Source: Lentinus brumalis
Taxonomy: Eukaryota; Basidiomycota; Agaricomycetes; Polyporales; Polyporaceae
Length of the DNA: 64,000 nucleotides
Direction: 5' to 3'
NCBI GenBank assembly: GCA_001792895.1
Contig: MARA01000009.1
Coordinates: 1,383,307-1,447,306 of the forward strand
The translations under genes and the position numbers were made by a program. Numbering within the stretch: position 1 is the first letter of the stretch; the number at the start of each line of letters is the position of its first letter. The notes below the pieces were generated by a model. The model saw only the letters and a program-made list of their open reading frames with translations, ran no database searches and had not been told where the DNA came from. This document shows positions 35,128 to 47,600 of the stretch, piece after piece.

Positions 35128-35741
35128 CTCTCGGACTGAGCACAGCTGAACGCGAACTCTGTGTCCCCCGCGCGGTGACGTGCCTTCTTGCGCTCGAAGC
35201 TATATGTGATGTATTGAAAGGGCACCGTATGAGAGGTTAGCCGTACTCACGTCCAGTGCCACAGTAGATGCTTCTCCAGCAACTCCGCTATACCACATGC
35301 GCGCGCTTTCTCTCCTGCTTCTAGAGGTCCGGCCTCGAGGGCAGACACATGAGCCTTGATGTCCATCGGGCCGTCCTTGGCAGCTGATAGCGTCGCGAGG
35401 AATGCTGGCATGCTGATGACGTCTAGCATGCTCTCATTGGCATGGTCTTGAACCGCCGTCTCACATGCTTCCTCCGGGAGTTTCCGCTTCTTATGCTTCC
35501 GAGCATTCTCCTTCTTCATGCAGTCGGTACATTTTGCAGTGAGCTCGCCTTTCCTGCCGCCATCGGAGTCCTTTTTGCGAATCGAGAACGCGTCCAGGAT
35601 CTTCTCGGCATGACACTCCGAGCAGACCTTGGACATGCGGAAGGTGGGCGTCCCGGGGCCGGCAGAAGCAAGACTTTACGTAGCGTGAAAGAGATCAGAC
35701 GAGAGCGGCGATAGGCGCTGGAAGACTTCGCGACATGAGTA

Positions 35742-36018
35742 CTGTACCATTTCACTCAATTCGTTTTGTCACATGTCACAGGGTCCTCCAAATGGCGAAT
35801 TTTTGCTGCATGTCACAGGTCACCAGCTTGGATGGCGAATTCGGCTCCGGGCGCTCATGGGCGCTTCCGGGCGGCGCGCTGACGCGCGCACCATATATGG
35901 TAATTTTGGGGCACATTTCGCCCCTTGTCACTTGTCACTGACCCCACTGGCGAACTTTGAAGTTCGCCAGGCCATGTCACAGGTCACAGGGCCTGGCGAA
36001 TTGAGTGAAATGGTACAG
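35742..36018. mobile_element. 277 bp MITE with perfect 22 bp terminal inverted repeats and TA target site
   Basis: 35,742-35,763 (CTGTACCATTTCACTCAATT...) is the exact reverse complement of 35,997-36,018, and TA flanks both ends (35,740-35,741 and 36,019-36,020), as for Tc1/mariner-type insertions. The interior has no coding capacity but repeats TGTCACAGGTCACAG-like strings and a GGCGAACTTTGAAGTTCGCC palindrome. It sits inside the MULE, 5' of the transposase start. Confidence 0.88.
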
Positions 36019-36161
36019 TACAATTTGCATCCGTCGTCGATTTGCTTCCGTCGTGTGCGTATGCCATCGAGGAGCACTCAAGACCACTGAGAGCTGATTG
36101 CATTGAAAGCGGACTAATAGCCGTAAGTAAGTACTGCTTATGTATACCGGAAAGGTACTCG

Positions 36162-36303
36162 CGGAACAAAGTTCGGAGTTGATAGGCGCCCGATCGTGGT
36201 CTGGGCTTCGGAGGCCCGGGACGAAGTGGCTGTGAGCGCCGGATGATGGACCTGAGCGGAGTTTGAAAGGCCAGGAAAACCGGGTGGGAGATTAACGTCA
36301 AGT
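36162..36303 (-). repeat. MULE right terminal inverted repeat
   Basis: 142 bp counterpart of 30,686-30,827; ends at the right 9 bp target duplication. Confidence 0.92.
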
Positions 36304-36312
36304 CAGAGGGCT

Positions 36313-37225
36313 CAGGAGAGTGTGCACGCTGCGTGCGACCGCAGAGTAAGATAGGGCGGGACAGCACCGTGCATGAGGGCAGCAGAGCGGGTGAGAAGAA
36401 TAGCGTGGTCGGTGAGTGGGTGAGTGAGACCAACGGCGAGCCCGACGGCGGCGACGACGAGGCGCGCCAACGTGGCGGCGTCTGCGATAACTAGTTCTCC
36501 GTCTTTTCTCGCGACGACGACGGCGACGACGCAAGATGGCAGCGAACACGCAGGTAAGCACGCGAGGTATATCCTACGCCGGTGAGGCTGATGCAGTAAG
36601 TAGACCGTTGTGCTCACTGCAGACACAGGCGACTCCCGCAGGCCGGACCTCGACTCGACTCTCTCATCCGACGCGCTCTCCGACTATGTCTCATGTGTCG
36701 CGCTCTTCGTTTCCCAGCATGCGGGGGCTGTGAATTGGACAGTGTCGCCCCGACGTCGCACTTGGCAGAAATGGGTCGCGTCTCACCCCATTATAAGTGC
36801 GTTTTCGTTTTCTTACATCTCATGCTTGCTGCGTTACTCACCTTGGCACAGAACCCTCTACGACGCAACTATCACGCTACTTGGCATCACACGTTCACGG
36901 GACAGAGGAGAGTCCCGCTGCTACCTTCGTCCATTTTCGCCTGGCTTCAGGACAGCGCGGGCTCTATCAGCAGCTACTTGAGACAGCTCCGCCGCCCTTG
37001 CTCGCTGGCGCAACCATCTAGTCTCGCTCCATCGGGGTGATCCCATCCTCTCGGTGCGACTATGCCCCCTTTACCTCCATCTTGACTGCGATCCTGTTTC
37101 GGTCTCTGGTCCTCAGCTCGCAAGCCCGATGGCGAGCCACAGGTAGTTCTCGCCCTCCGACGATACAGACCACTGCGATACAGACCACTGCGGTATGACA
37201 GCAGCCTCCGCCGCTGTTCTAGCAT
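36313..37225 (+). pseudogene. Repeat unit U, copy 2 continued: truncated unknown gene
   Basis: Continuation of the unit interrupted by the MULE. It keeps an ATG at 36,535 (MAANTQ) ending at a GTAAGC donor; the corresponding exon end of the copy at 59,160 lacks the ATG, and the copy at 63,932 keeps it. A following exon-like stretch (about 36,615-36,790) reads DSTLSSDALSDYVSCVALFV and WTVSPRRRTWQKW. The hydrophobic downstream region is frameshifted relative to 59,287-59,856, and the unit ends near 37,220, so the copy is incomplete. Function unknown. Confidence 0.4.
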
Positions 37226-37229
37226 TCAG

Positions 37230-39680
37230 TGCTCACAACTGCTCAAAGATCCCAGGGTACGGAGGAAGGATCTGGCCTCGATGGTAGCGTTCACGCGTGC
37301 GTGGGTTCTCCTCATACCCTATGCCATCGTATGTTCAATGGGACGTTCTCGCCCAGAGACCTGTTTATTGACACCCGTTCCGCTTCCCCGCATCATTTAA
37401 CAGGCCCATTCTCGACGGCCAAGCATCGTTCCAGTAGGGACGACCACCACCGTCCTCGATCTCGCGCACCTGTTCACCTTCCACAGCGACCCCTCCCAGA
37501 GTAGTCTCGACAACGGTATCCACCGTCCCCCGAACGTTAGGTCGCTGCCGCCGACAACGCTAGCTTTGCCGTGAAGGCAGAACAGCGGAGGACGCAGGCA
37601 GAGAGCCAGATCGACGCCCGGACGACCGTATAGCCAATGTTACGGGTCCTCAAGATCGTCGTGCATCGCATCCTCAACTGGCAGCAGTTCGCGGTCGTCA
37701 AATCGGAGACTGTCTCTTGTGCTCATCCATTCGCTCGTGCTCGCCCTCCGTACTTATCACACTCAGCGCATCTTCCTCGGATTCTAGTTTGGCGTTCGCT
37801 TAAGACAAACCGGCTCGTCCTGGAGCGCAGATGCAAACCCCAGTTCGAGCCCCCGCCACCGATCGCACGAGCGTTCACTCCCGAGCTCACTGTCTTCTGT
37901 TTCTTCCACCATCTTCGTTCAGCCAGGGTCGGCACCGGTCGGCGCACGGGAGCACGAGTCGAAGGCTCAAATCGGAATCGAGGTCAGACAGAGTTATCAA
38001 GCTTCGAAGACGCAGACATTCATCAACATCCTACCCGCTCTGCGCAGAAACATATCGCGTGAGGCAACAGGGTGCGTGGGTCCAGGCCCTCATCTCCCTC
38101 TGCTGAGGCTCGCCCTTGTCCTTGCGTTCAGCATGATGTCTGCGCTGGTCGCCGTCCTGCTGGGACCTGCCGCGATAGGCTCGGACGCATGCGGTGCTCA
38201 TCGTCCGCCATGCGTACTCGTGCACGCTTCCGCCGGGTTTCGAGATCCTGATATTCTGCAGCAGGCCAACGACTACGGCTCTTCATCTGTCGGTTCCATT
38301 GCTCGGCGACATGTAGGGCTCCATTGTCGTCAGGGCGCAAGTCGGCATCGTCTGGCTCTAGCGAGAGTCTGAGTGGTGCAGGATGTGCTTGTAGATGGTA
38401 TCATCAAGGTGGCCGCGCAGTCGTGCAGATCGCCGACACCTGCAGTGGACGACTCAGCGCTCAGCATCTCCGTTCAGCGTTCGATGTTTACTTGTCTTAC
38501 CGCGCCAGGATATCGACGCATAGCTCCCGTTACGGTATCGCTCCTAGCGCCTCCGAACACCGGAGCAGCCTGGCCAAGTGAGCTCAAAGGTCATTCGCCG
38601 ACGCTGGTGGACGTCGACCATGGTGCCAGCTTACACCTCCACGGCTTTCCACCTCCGCGACATCGCTCTCTGGGTGCGCTGAATCCCCGTCGACTATGGC
38701 GCTGCACCGCCGCATCGCACAGCAACAAGTCGCCGCGAGCATCCGGCGTTCCTTCTGTATCTGCCCTCACCCTGGCCTGCTAGCTCACACGTGCTCTTCT
38801 CTCCGTCCGGGTGGTTGCAGCCCCGGCGCCACTACTCTCAGGCATCCTGTGTACATATCGTCTACGCAAACCTTCTGTTTCCCATTGCTACGTTCTGGAC
38901 GCTACGCGTACGAGCGATAGTGCCGCCCACCGCATGCATTGTACTACTTATGATGCTACCGCGAACTCGTGCTATATACATGTGGGATCCCTGGGACCGC
39001 GCATATGTATCCCATTGCGTTTGGATGTCATCGTCTCGACCATCCAGTCTCAGTCCTCATTGTAATGTCTCCAGATCTTCGGAAGAGGTGCCCCGGAGGC
39101 GACGCGTGCAGCGTCCGATCCAGTTTTGATCGCGAGGTCGACCAGCAAGCCATGCCAGCACATTCGCAGGGGGCTAGGACAGCGGTGCGTGAGGAAAATT
39201 CGAAGTCATGCAACGTGGTGGTAAGTGCTGTCAGTGGAGGACACGGTGGACAGCTTCTTGGAAGGTGTTCGCCGATCTGATGACTATGTAGTACAGCCCG
39301 AGGCAAGAATAGTATGTAGTACTCAGCGTGGCTCTGCCCGTAGCTCACTTCAAGGACTCATGCTACCGTTACCGCCCCATGCAGGCATGCACATGCTCGA
39401 TACATATGTATCGCTTCGAAAGTCGGTGAGTGAATGTTTCCACCCCAGTCCGTACCAATTGACAGAACGGAACGCTCTACCGCCGGATACGTTCTTTGAC
39501 AGCGTGTACCACCACGCTGCATGACTTCCTTACTTTGCTTGACAGGTTCTGCGATCGCGCACATATGCACTAGCGCCGCGTGCCTGCAGGCCGTTCATCC
39601 GCACATCGCCCTAGCTATTGCTCCTGCCCTTCGTCTACTGTCATCTTCTACTCGACGTCAAGGCTTTCTGCAGCTCATGC
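37230..39680. repeat. Upstream part of the ~7 kb segmental duplication, copy 1
   Basis: Similar in order and content to about 51,000-53,319; for example CATCTCCCTCTGCTGAGG at 38,091 and 51,825, and the GATCGCGCACATATG-like promoter region shortly before each DUF6535 start. No intact gene was recognised in it. Confidence 0.5.
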
Positions 39681-39686
39681 GCTACA

Positions 39687-42600
39687 ATGTCCCAGGACCC
39701 AACGACGACCTCCAGTCCTGCGCAAGGAGTCGCGAATTCCACGCCCGCCACCTCGGGCGCAGCAGCTTCGCATGAGGCAGCAGCAGGCGGCGCCGCTAGT
39801 GGACAACAGGTGCAAGAGCCTCCACAGGTGAGCATAGTGGTGTTCAGTGAGTCGGCAGGCTGACCATAACATGGCGCTCTCAGGCACCAAACGATGCCAA
39901 AAACAAAGAGCCGCGATGGAAGACCGCGGAAGATCTGCAGGTGAGCAAAACACGTAGGGGAGGGGTGGCTGCGCGCATGGCTCAACAGCGCACAGGCATA
40001 CTGGGAGACCAGAAAAACGTTCTTTACCAAGGAGCAGCGTGCAGGTGCTTGGAAGGAGACGGCGGAGATCGTGGAGAAATACAGCGACGCGCTGATCGAG
40101 CGGTGGAACAAGGAGATTGATAACCTGCTCATTTACGTATGTCACCTACTTTGCCGACCTCCGAAGCACCATTGCTAACTAAGACTGATGTCCTTGTCAT
40201 ACAGGCTGGTTTGTTCTCGGCGATCCAGACGGCATTCAACATCGAGTTGTACAAGCGCCTCATTCCCGATCCCGCCCCCGCCCCCGATCCCGTCCTCGTC
40301 GCCCTCGAGAGGATCTCGGCGCAGCTCAGTGGCTTCACTGTGAACCAGGCCTTCGTCAACTCCACACAATCCCCCTTCGTGATACTTCAATCCACGCCCT
40401 CTACCCCTGCTGTGCCGCTATGGGCAGTTGTGCTCAATGCGCTCTGGTTCTCGAGCCTCATCTCGAGCCTCGCCGCCGCTTCCATCGGGATCATGGTGAA
40501 GCAGTGGCTCACCGAGTACAAGTCTGGAGTCTCTGGGACGTCGCGCCAGACCGCGCGCCTCCGCCAGCTTCGTCTCAACAGCTTGCAGCGGTGGCGCGTG
40601 AAGGAGATCGTGAGCTTTCTCCCCGTCCTTCTCCAGATCGCCTCGGGACTGTTCTTCGCTGGGTTGCTCATCCTGCTGTGGAACCTCAACCGCACCGTGG
40701 CCATCGTTGGAACTTTCTTCGTCGCGATATTACTCGTGTTTTCACTAGGCACCATCATTCTCCCTAGCGTTGTCACGCATTGCTCCTACCTCTCCCCACC
40801 ATCGCGGTTGCTATTTGAGCTCACGAGACCATGTCGGGAAGCGATATATTCCTACCGTCGCAAGCTTTCTTCCTGGATTGCTGCTCTCTATGACTGTTTT
40901 TCCGCCCAGTTCGATCCCTTGGACTGCCTGCGCCCCGATGCCAAGCAATTCCGGGATCGGCATCCTCGTATCTACCACCTGTGCAAGATACTCTTCGCAC
41001 AGGACGCTGCCTCCACCCTGGCATGGCGCGGGATGGAAAGTGCCCTTGTTTCTCGACATACAGAGGAATTGGACGGCGAGATGGTAGCGACCGCATACAC
41101 AACCTCGATGGATACCAAAGTCTTGGATCACGCCGCTCTGTGCACCACAGAGCTTTCCCTCGACGCCACGAGAACCTGCTTACAGCGAATCATGTCAGCA
41201 AACATCGCGCATTGGGTGAGGGACGGACATCAGCAGCCAATGCGGTCGGTGCACCCTTGCATGTGGAGTGCCGCCCTCATCGCCCTCATGGACGCCTCTG
41301 GCAATGACGCTGCGTGGTCACCATCGGCCTTGGGCGCGGCGTTGGATACTGCGTACAAGTACATCAATCCACGGAGTCCACAGTATCGGTCAGACAATCC
41401 AGCGACACGTTTGACCTGCGTGGACTTCGCGCGTATCATACGCCACTACGACCACAGCACACTACCTCCCGATATCGCCGAGGTTATATACGTGTTCCAC
41501 CTGAGGCGCGTAATACAAAACACTCGTGACATGAAACTAGGAAACGATGTCCGCCAGCACGGTAACTTCCCATATACAAGTCGCTTTGTTGACCGTCTTC
41601 GAGCTAACACACGCATACTAGTTGTCTCCTTCTGCATCGGCGACGCACTCAACGGGTTAGAGGGGACCATCATCAAGGAGGAAAGCATTGTGCGAGCCAT
41701 GACCGCTCTTCAATGCATCATCTATTGCGTCCCGTCAAGAACCGGGTCGGACTACAAGTGCGATGACCCGGAGTACAAGGCCATGCAATCTCAGGCTGCC
41801 CGCGCGCTGGAAGCTTTCTCGAATTTTCTATCCGCAAGTCCCTCCTCGGCAAGATGCACATTGGAGATGGAGAACCTTGTCCTCAATGCGCTCCGCAATC
41901 ATGGAGAGCGGGCGGGTCTCATGTCCACAGAGCTGCGACAGGCTATCGTCCGCTATCTGGATACGTACCAGGGTGCGTATAAACGGCGTCCATATTTTTC
42001 GAAAGTCAACGAGGAGTGGGTTCAGAAGCTCAGGCGCGAGCTCGACAACCCGGAGCAGGTGCGCATGCGTCGACTCTGTCCTAGCACATGTTCGCTAACT
42101 TTCGTTCATCCAGAACACCACGGACGGCGGTGTTGCGTCTACATCTGGGGGAACCGCGGACCCGCTGACCATCGCCGCCCCAACTGCAGCGTGCAGCGAC
42201 TCTGTCAGCGTCGCCGCTGCATCTCAGCAAATATCAGGGACCCGAGATGGCGTCCAGACGGAAATGGTACCAGTGAACGGATCCTCTACACCATCTACCT
42301 CTCAACCGACCGCTCACATCGCGACCGCCGGAATTCCTGACGAAGCCGTGGGCAGTGCCCGATGGGCGGTAGACGGTGAGCACCATGCACACTCCCAGAC
42401 TGCGAGAAACTGATTACTAACGGATCCTCAGCTTCAGCCCTTGCGCCGCCCTCTGAACGCACCGCGAGTGTTGAAGAAATTGCGCACAGCTTCCCAGGTG
42501 CTGTAGAGGACGACCGGGGTGCCCAGCTGGCCGCGACCGGATACTCCATCACAGAGGCTCCACCGTCCTCCAATGACCCCGCGACCATCGACGAACCGCC

Positions 42601-42736
42601 AGTCAGCCTCGTCCCCCGGGGCTCTGAACAGGGCGACGAGGGTGTCATTTCCCACCCAGAGGTCAGGACGGCAAACGGTTCCTCTTCCGCCTCTTCCACA
42701 CCTCCACCGTCCTCAGGCGATCCCGGCCTACCTTGA
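39687..42736 (+). CDS. DUF6535-domain membrane protein, intact copy
   Basis: Six exons: 39,687-39,827, 39,884-39,940, 39,996-40,136, 40,205-42,058, 42,114-42,375 and 42,432-42,736. All join in phase to give 919 residues, starting MSQDPTTTSSPAQGV. The DUF6535 region (about residues 67-310) has the AGLFSAIQTAFN helix at 114, hydrophobic segments at about 187-210, 249-271 and 275-299, and the linker SRQTARLRQLRLNSLQRW. The long C-terminal half is soluble-looking, and the final ~190 residues are low complexity, rich in Ser, Pro, Thr and Ala. DUF6535 proteins are expanded in agaricomycetes and have no established function. The last intron (42,376-42,431) is not present in the second copy, where the aligned bases are coding. 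Confidence 0.85.
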
Positions 42737-42739
42737 CCT

Positions 42740-44640
42740 CGAAAAATTCCTGCCTGTTGCCACCTTGCAGCTGCTTCCGCATCACCGTCTCGCTGTTTCT
42801 CTTTTCCCTTCCGTCCCGTAGCTCATTCCGGATCACAGGCCGGCCGCCTTTCTTTCCCCACTCCGTCCCGTATATATCGTCCCATACACGCTGTCTTGTC
42901 CCTCTCGTCGTTCCGCGTCCGCGCAGTCTCCTACGGCTCTCGTTGAGCATACACGCATCGTCGAACCCAGCTCTCCGCTCGCTCGCCATTACCCCATTCT
43001 CGTATCTACTGCCAGTCCCACACCCGGTCCCCAATCACACTCGCAGGCTGATTTATTTGAGACGATCGTGTATTCCTCTGTAGCTACTACATAGCGTACG
43101 TTTCAAATCTCGTCCTATGTACAGCGTCCGGGAGACTGCATATATGTATACGATTACACTATGTTCCCAGCCAGAAATTCGGTAGAGCGGCCTCGACACG
43201 TCTGCTGCCGTCGCATGCACCAGAAAGTCGACGCGTTAGTCCGCCAACACGGAGATGGCCTTGCTCGTCAACAGCATGCAGAGACTCCATCGCGACTCGC
43301 ACACGCGTCCTCGTGCTGACCGTCTAAACCTGTGAGAGACAGGTCTTTCTGTCAGCACACGCATTGGTGACGGGATCCGCACAAGACGTACCTATTAGAC
43401 GACAAGATTTGCGATATTCTGGCGTGGCTGCGTGCCGATGCCTCCTCCGTGATTCAGATACGACCTGTGTCGAGACGGATCGCCGTGTGATGAGGAAGAG
43501 CACGACCAACCGACTGGACAACCATATATCGCCCGAGCTCAGAGTCGTACTGACCATGGTCAGCGAGGATATAGCATGCTCCGAGCCTCGATGACGGGAC
43601 GCCTTGAAGAGGAAGGTCGCTAAAATGGGTCCACATGTCAGCCGTTGCGATGGACATAGTGACGACATTACTCTACCCAGCTGACTACCACGATGAATAT
43701 ACGCCTGGAAGCCCGCAGGACGAGTCCTGGAATCGGCTTGGCCGTCACTACGAGACGCACCTCGCACGACAATAAACCTCACACATCCGCCGTCTCCGAA
43801 GTACTCAGCGGGTCTGAAAAGACGGGACGGTGGTATCGGGGTGAGCATGACCGTGGCTACGAGCCACACCTGGCACGATGTCTACAAGCAGCCTTGCAGC
43901 TCCGCGTCGTAGATGCGCTATTGTTGGCGATTTCTGTGGCTTTACCGACGCCCGTCCATATTTGCCTACTTTTGCAGAGGGACTGTCGGAAGCCCCGTGC
44001 GTGTCCGCGACCGCCCCGGATGAGCGATAGATCCCTATACGTGAGTTCTGCAGCTCATCGGCACATCTAGCCCGCGCATAAGTTAATGGGGTCCAATGTG
44101 GGACGCGGTATGACTCCGTACCTCGGACAGACGACTAGCCGTAGGAACGGGATGTAGTGTCCACAGCGAGATACTTGCGAGCGTGAGCCTGGGAGTGTGA
44201 ACGACCAGAGGTGGGCAGCGCTTGACAAGGAAGGCTGGGATAGAAACGGGGTAAGTACCGGTGCGATGCACGTATGTACTAGTAGAACGGGATAGAATAC
44301 GTACCGTGTTCGCAGTTTCGGTCGGGTCGGGGCTAAATGTCAGCCGCGACGGCTGCATGTGCGGGAGTGCAGGTGGCGGGGAGAAGATGAGGAGTGTTGT
44401 AGACGAGGAGCCGGGGGGGCTGTAGATAGAGCTTCCAGGACATCCCTTAGACTGGCGGGAAGGGGCAGCGCTACATGACGAACAGCTGGACAGCTTTACG
44501 CGTCCTGCGACAACCATTGCAGCAGAGCAGTAGTAGTCGATCTTCCCCATGGCGGTCGTAGTTGCAAGCAGGCGGCAAGACATACTTACTTACACAGGGG
44601 AGAGGATGCCGCGTGGCAGCCACGCTGCTGTGACGTCATC
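42740..44640. repeat. Downstream part of the ~7 kb segmental duplication, copy 1
   Basis: Similar to 56,320-57,950 and, in its 43,900-44,160 part, to the start of the window. No gene supported; short open frames are not conserved between copies. Confidence 0.45.
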
Positions 44641-47600
44641 TGACGGGAACAACTCGTTGCAAGCGCGTTGCCTCTGCCATCCTCAGCGCTCAGCTCTAGA
44701 GTCAAGCTCACCCACTACGACCTGAGACAATCCCGCCCCAGTCTGCGACCTGCCTTTGCTGCTGTCGACGGCCCCTCCGAGATGCGCGCTCGAATCCGGA
44801 GTCTTACAGCACGTTGTACTTGTGCAGCTCTCTCGCCATTCATCAACTTCACTTCGCCCATCCTTCCCTGATGGCTCGTCTGTATAATTGATTCCCTGCG
44901 CTACTCGGACGCGCCTCTCATCGGTCTTCTTGCTCAGGGTGAGGACTCCGCGGGCGTTGAGCAATGAGAGTGGTGATGATGCTGGTGAGCGCAAGGAGCT
45001 ACAAGAGACGATAGCCAAGCTCAAGTGCGCTTCAACCAGTGCAAGTTTCGCGACGATTTCACTCGGTCAGTTCTTCTCTCTATGTTATGTAGCATTGTTT
45101 CTCACCACCATCGACATACAGATTATCTCAACCCATCTGTATCTACTTCGGACCTCGTTTTCATCCCCAGAAGGCGGAGCTCATCAAGACATGTCTCAAG
45201 CTCTTGCCTTGGACACATCGTTGCAATAGGAGCCCGGAGTCGCGTCGCCGAGCAACGGGAACTCACAGACGTCGACTCAAACCGCGTTACAGTGTGCACG
45301 ACTTGGTACCAGGCGAGTCGTCTTTCGGCACTCCCACTTCCTCATCTTTCCTACCGTCGTCATCGCTCCGTGGACCCCCAATGTTCCGTCATCGCACACC
45401 TCAGCTCCCGCATGCATCTCTGGCATCTGCCCATACCCGTGCCGTCCACATTTCCGGGATCAACCTACAGCAACCTTCTCTGCTTGGATCCGGGCGCGCC
45501 GTCGAGGAGGCTGTCAGCCACTGCGAGCGGGCCAGATATTGTTGTGGCTGGCTCGTCGGGGCCGCCCAAGCTTCGCTGACGACATCCCACCTTGTCTCCG
45601 TCGGGGTCTCTCTCGACATTGGCCGCCTTGTTATGGTACCGGCTTGAGGACTCGGTGTCCACGTAGGCGTATTGAGGAAGCAACTCCGTTGGGGTCAGTG
45701 TCCTGATTCAGTTCCTGCGTGCTCGCTGACTGAATGCCTCTTCGATAGCTCGATCCGCCGACCGTAGCTTCCCTTTGGAAGACCCGGTAGGTGCACGAAG
45801 CGAGCCGGTCGGTAGTCAATGCCCCGCCAGTGGTGCCACGGACACAGCTGATCCTCGCAATCGTCGTGCACTCTGTCCGCAACAGAGAGCGATTACCCCT
45901 TGTTGAACGGTGAACATTGACTGTTCCTCCTGCTCACCTTTTCGCCTGCGCTGGTGCTCTCATTATCCACCCTCCTCGCCGTCCGGGTTCGTCCCTGTCA
46001 GCTGCCACTCTCCGTAGACCGCTGCGACCAGCTGGCCACGCTCGTTCAGCTCTCACAAGACGCGCAGGTCGCGAGCACAGACACAGACGAGGTCCGGGCT
46101 GAGATATCGGGATCGTGGTACGACGAGCTCTCCCTGTAACTCGCGGCTTCCCTGCCATCGGCCGTTCTCCCCGTTCCTGCGACGAGGCATACGTAGGAGC
46201 GGGTCTGAGCCCGTGGTGACGCACGAAGGCGCATACACGGACTGAAACGAAGAACAGACACAGTCCGACTCTCAATGCATATCGGGCTGGGGGAGGCTAA
46301 GACGTTAGTCGTCGTCCTTCCCACCTCGGTTGCTGCTATGACGACTACAGTGTCTACTGCGTCAACCTAGGGAATATTCCGGGATAGCGCGAGTCCGTGG
46401 CCCATCATGATCAGCCTGCTGGCTTTTCTCGCGGCTGCAGGCTGACGTGCCTCCTCTTACTGCTGAAGTTCCCCGCGACATTCAGCCAGACGGTTCGTGC
46501 AATCAAGATGGGATTCACTCGTCACGTTCCTCCCCCACATCTACTCAGCCAGATCCTCGCCGGACTGCGCATTCGAACGCGAACGCGCGGACGTGAATGC
46601 GACACAAATCGAAGCCGTGCCCCGGCGCGGTCGACCAGCTCCATCAGCGTGGAGAAGTCATCGTTGTCATCGGCTCAGAAGGCGGGCCGTCGCGTCGCAC
46701 TGTGCGCGCTGTCATCTGCAACCCCAGGCTTGCTCGCCCCGGAGTGCGGTCAAGGGACTTGTCAGTTGAACCTCAGCGGGACGCTTGTTATCGCTGCAGA
46801 CTCCGCGGAAAGGTGGCGTCTCCTCCAAGTCAGCCTTCAGTCTCCGACGGACGAACGACACGATGACGATCGACGTCAGTTACGAGGGCCCGAGACCCTC
46901 TCCTTGTACTTTGAGGGCGAAGAATACGGGACCGTGGTGCAACCAGGCATCGATGCGCAGGTTGGCATGGCTTCACTGGCTAGACTGGCAAGTGTCGGGC
47001 TGCGCACCGGCCCCAGGTGTAAGTATGTCGACGTGGCCTGATAGGGCCTGATATTAGGAGGACTGAGTGCTCAGCATCGTCTCCGTCGGCAGAGGTCGGG
47101 TCAGATTCTTCGCCATGATGCCGAATCAGACCAAGCTGACCATGTTCAGGACTCTGTAGCTAGACCGACCGCCCCTGCACCGCTGAGCGCTGCGCCAACC
47201 TAGCTCGTCCTGATCACCACCAGCAGGCGGTGACGTCCCCGTTCCGCTGCATCTCCTTCCGGCGCCCGTTTCCATCCCTCATACGCTGGCAGCGACTCGT
47301 CCGGAACACGGTTGCTCGTACGTATTGTAGTCCCGCATCCGCGTCATCTCCTATGGACTACCATTCGCGTCTGTCGTCGAGTCCGGCTCTCCAGAATCAA
47401 TGATCGCTGTTGCTCCATCTTCGTCCTCAGTACTCAGTACATACTGCCCCACCACCCCAATCACATTGGCAGGCCAAGACGATTGAGTTGATCACTATAT
47501 TCCTCTGCACCTACTCTACCCGCGCTCGACAGCTCTCCCGACGCGTCCTATGTACTATTAGTAGTACTTACAGCATCCAGGAGAATGCATATATGTATTC

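Larger units (their letters stand above)
31429..35636 (-). pseudogene. MULE transposase with SWIM zinc finger, interrupted by a solo LTR
   Basis: Seven exons: 35,636-35,251, 35,199-34,149 (holding the LTR), 34,086-33,789, 33,731-33,292, 33,234-31,876, 31,820-31,737 and 31,680-31,429. Without the LTR and one 5 bp duplication the exons total 3,120 nt in one frame, 1,039 residues. Exon 1 has a CSEC...CTDC zinc-ribbon-like pair. Exon 2 encodes a FAR1/WRKY-GCM1-like N-terminal region (MDRFSCAGWLYV, HDCHHVAYLDI). The likely DDE triad is D326 (MDSTW), D392 (TDKDW) and E743 (VEALW). The SWIM finger is CDC...CKH at about 828-843. The C-terminal exons are helical. Normal role: cut-and-paste transposition in the nucleus. 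As it stands the LTR should abolish full-length protein, and there is a 10-residue tandem duplication after D392. Confidence 0.88.
30686..36303 (-). mobile_element. Complete Mutator-like (MULE) DNA transposon, 5,618 bp
   Basis: Terminal inverted repeats of 142 bp (30,686-30,827 and 36,162-36,303) begin ACTTGACGTTAATC and differ at about four positions. The flanking target duplication CAGAGGGCT is a perfect 9 bp (30,677-30,685 and 36,304-36,312), the length expected for Mutator elements. The element carries one minus-strand transposase gene and has itself received a solo LTR and a MITE. It interrupts a U unit whose sequence continues on the other side. Confidence 0.93.

Noticed and set aside
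40139..42340. Reading the DUF6535 gene as a single 733-codon frame
   Set aside because: Both ends run through introns. Spliced exons upstream and downstream are matched in length and phase by the second copy.
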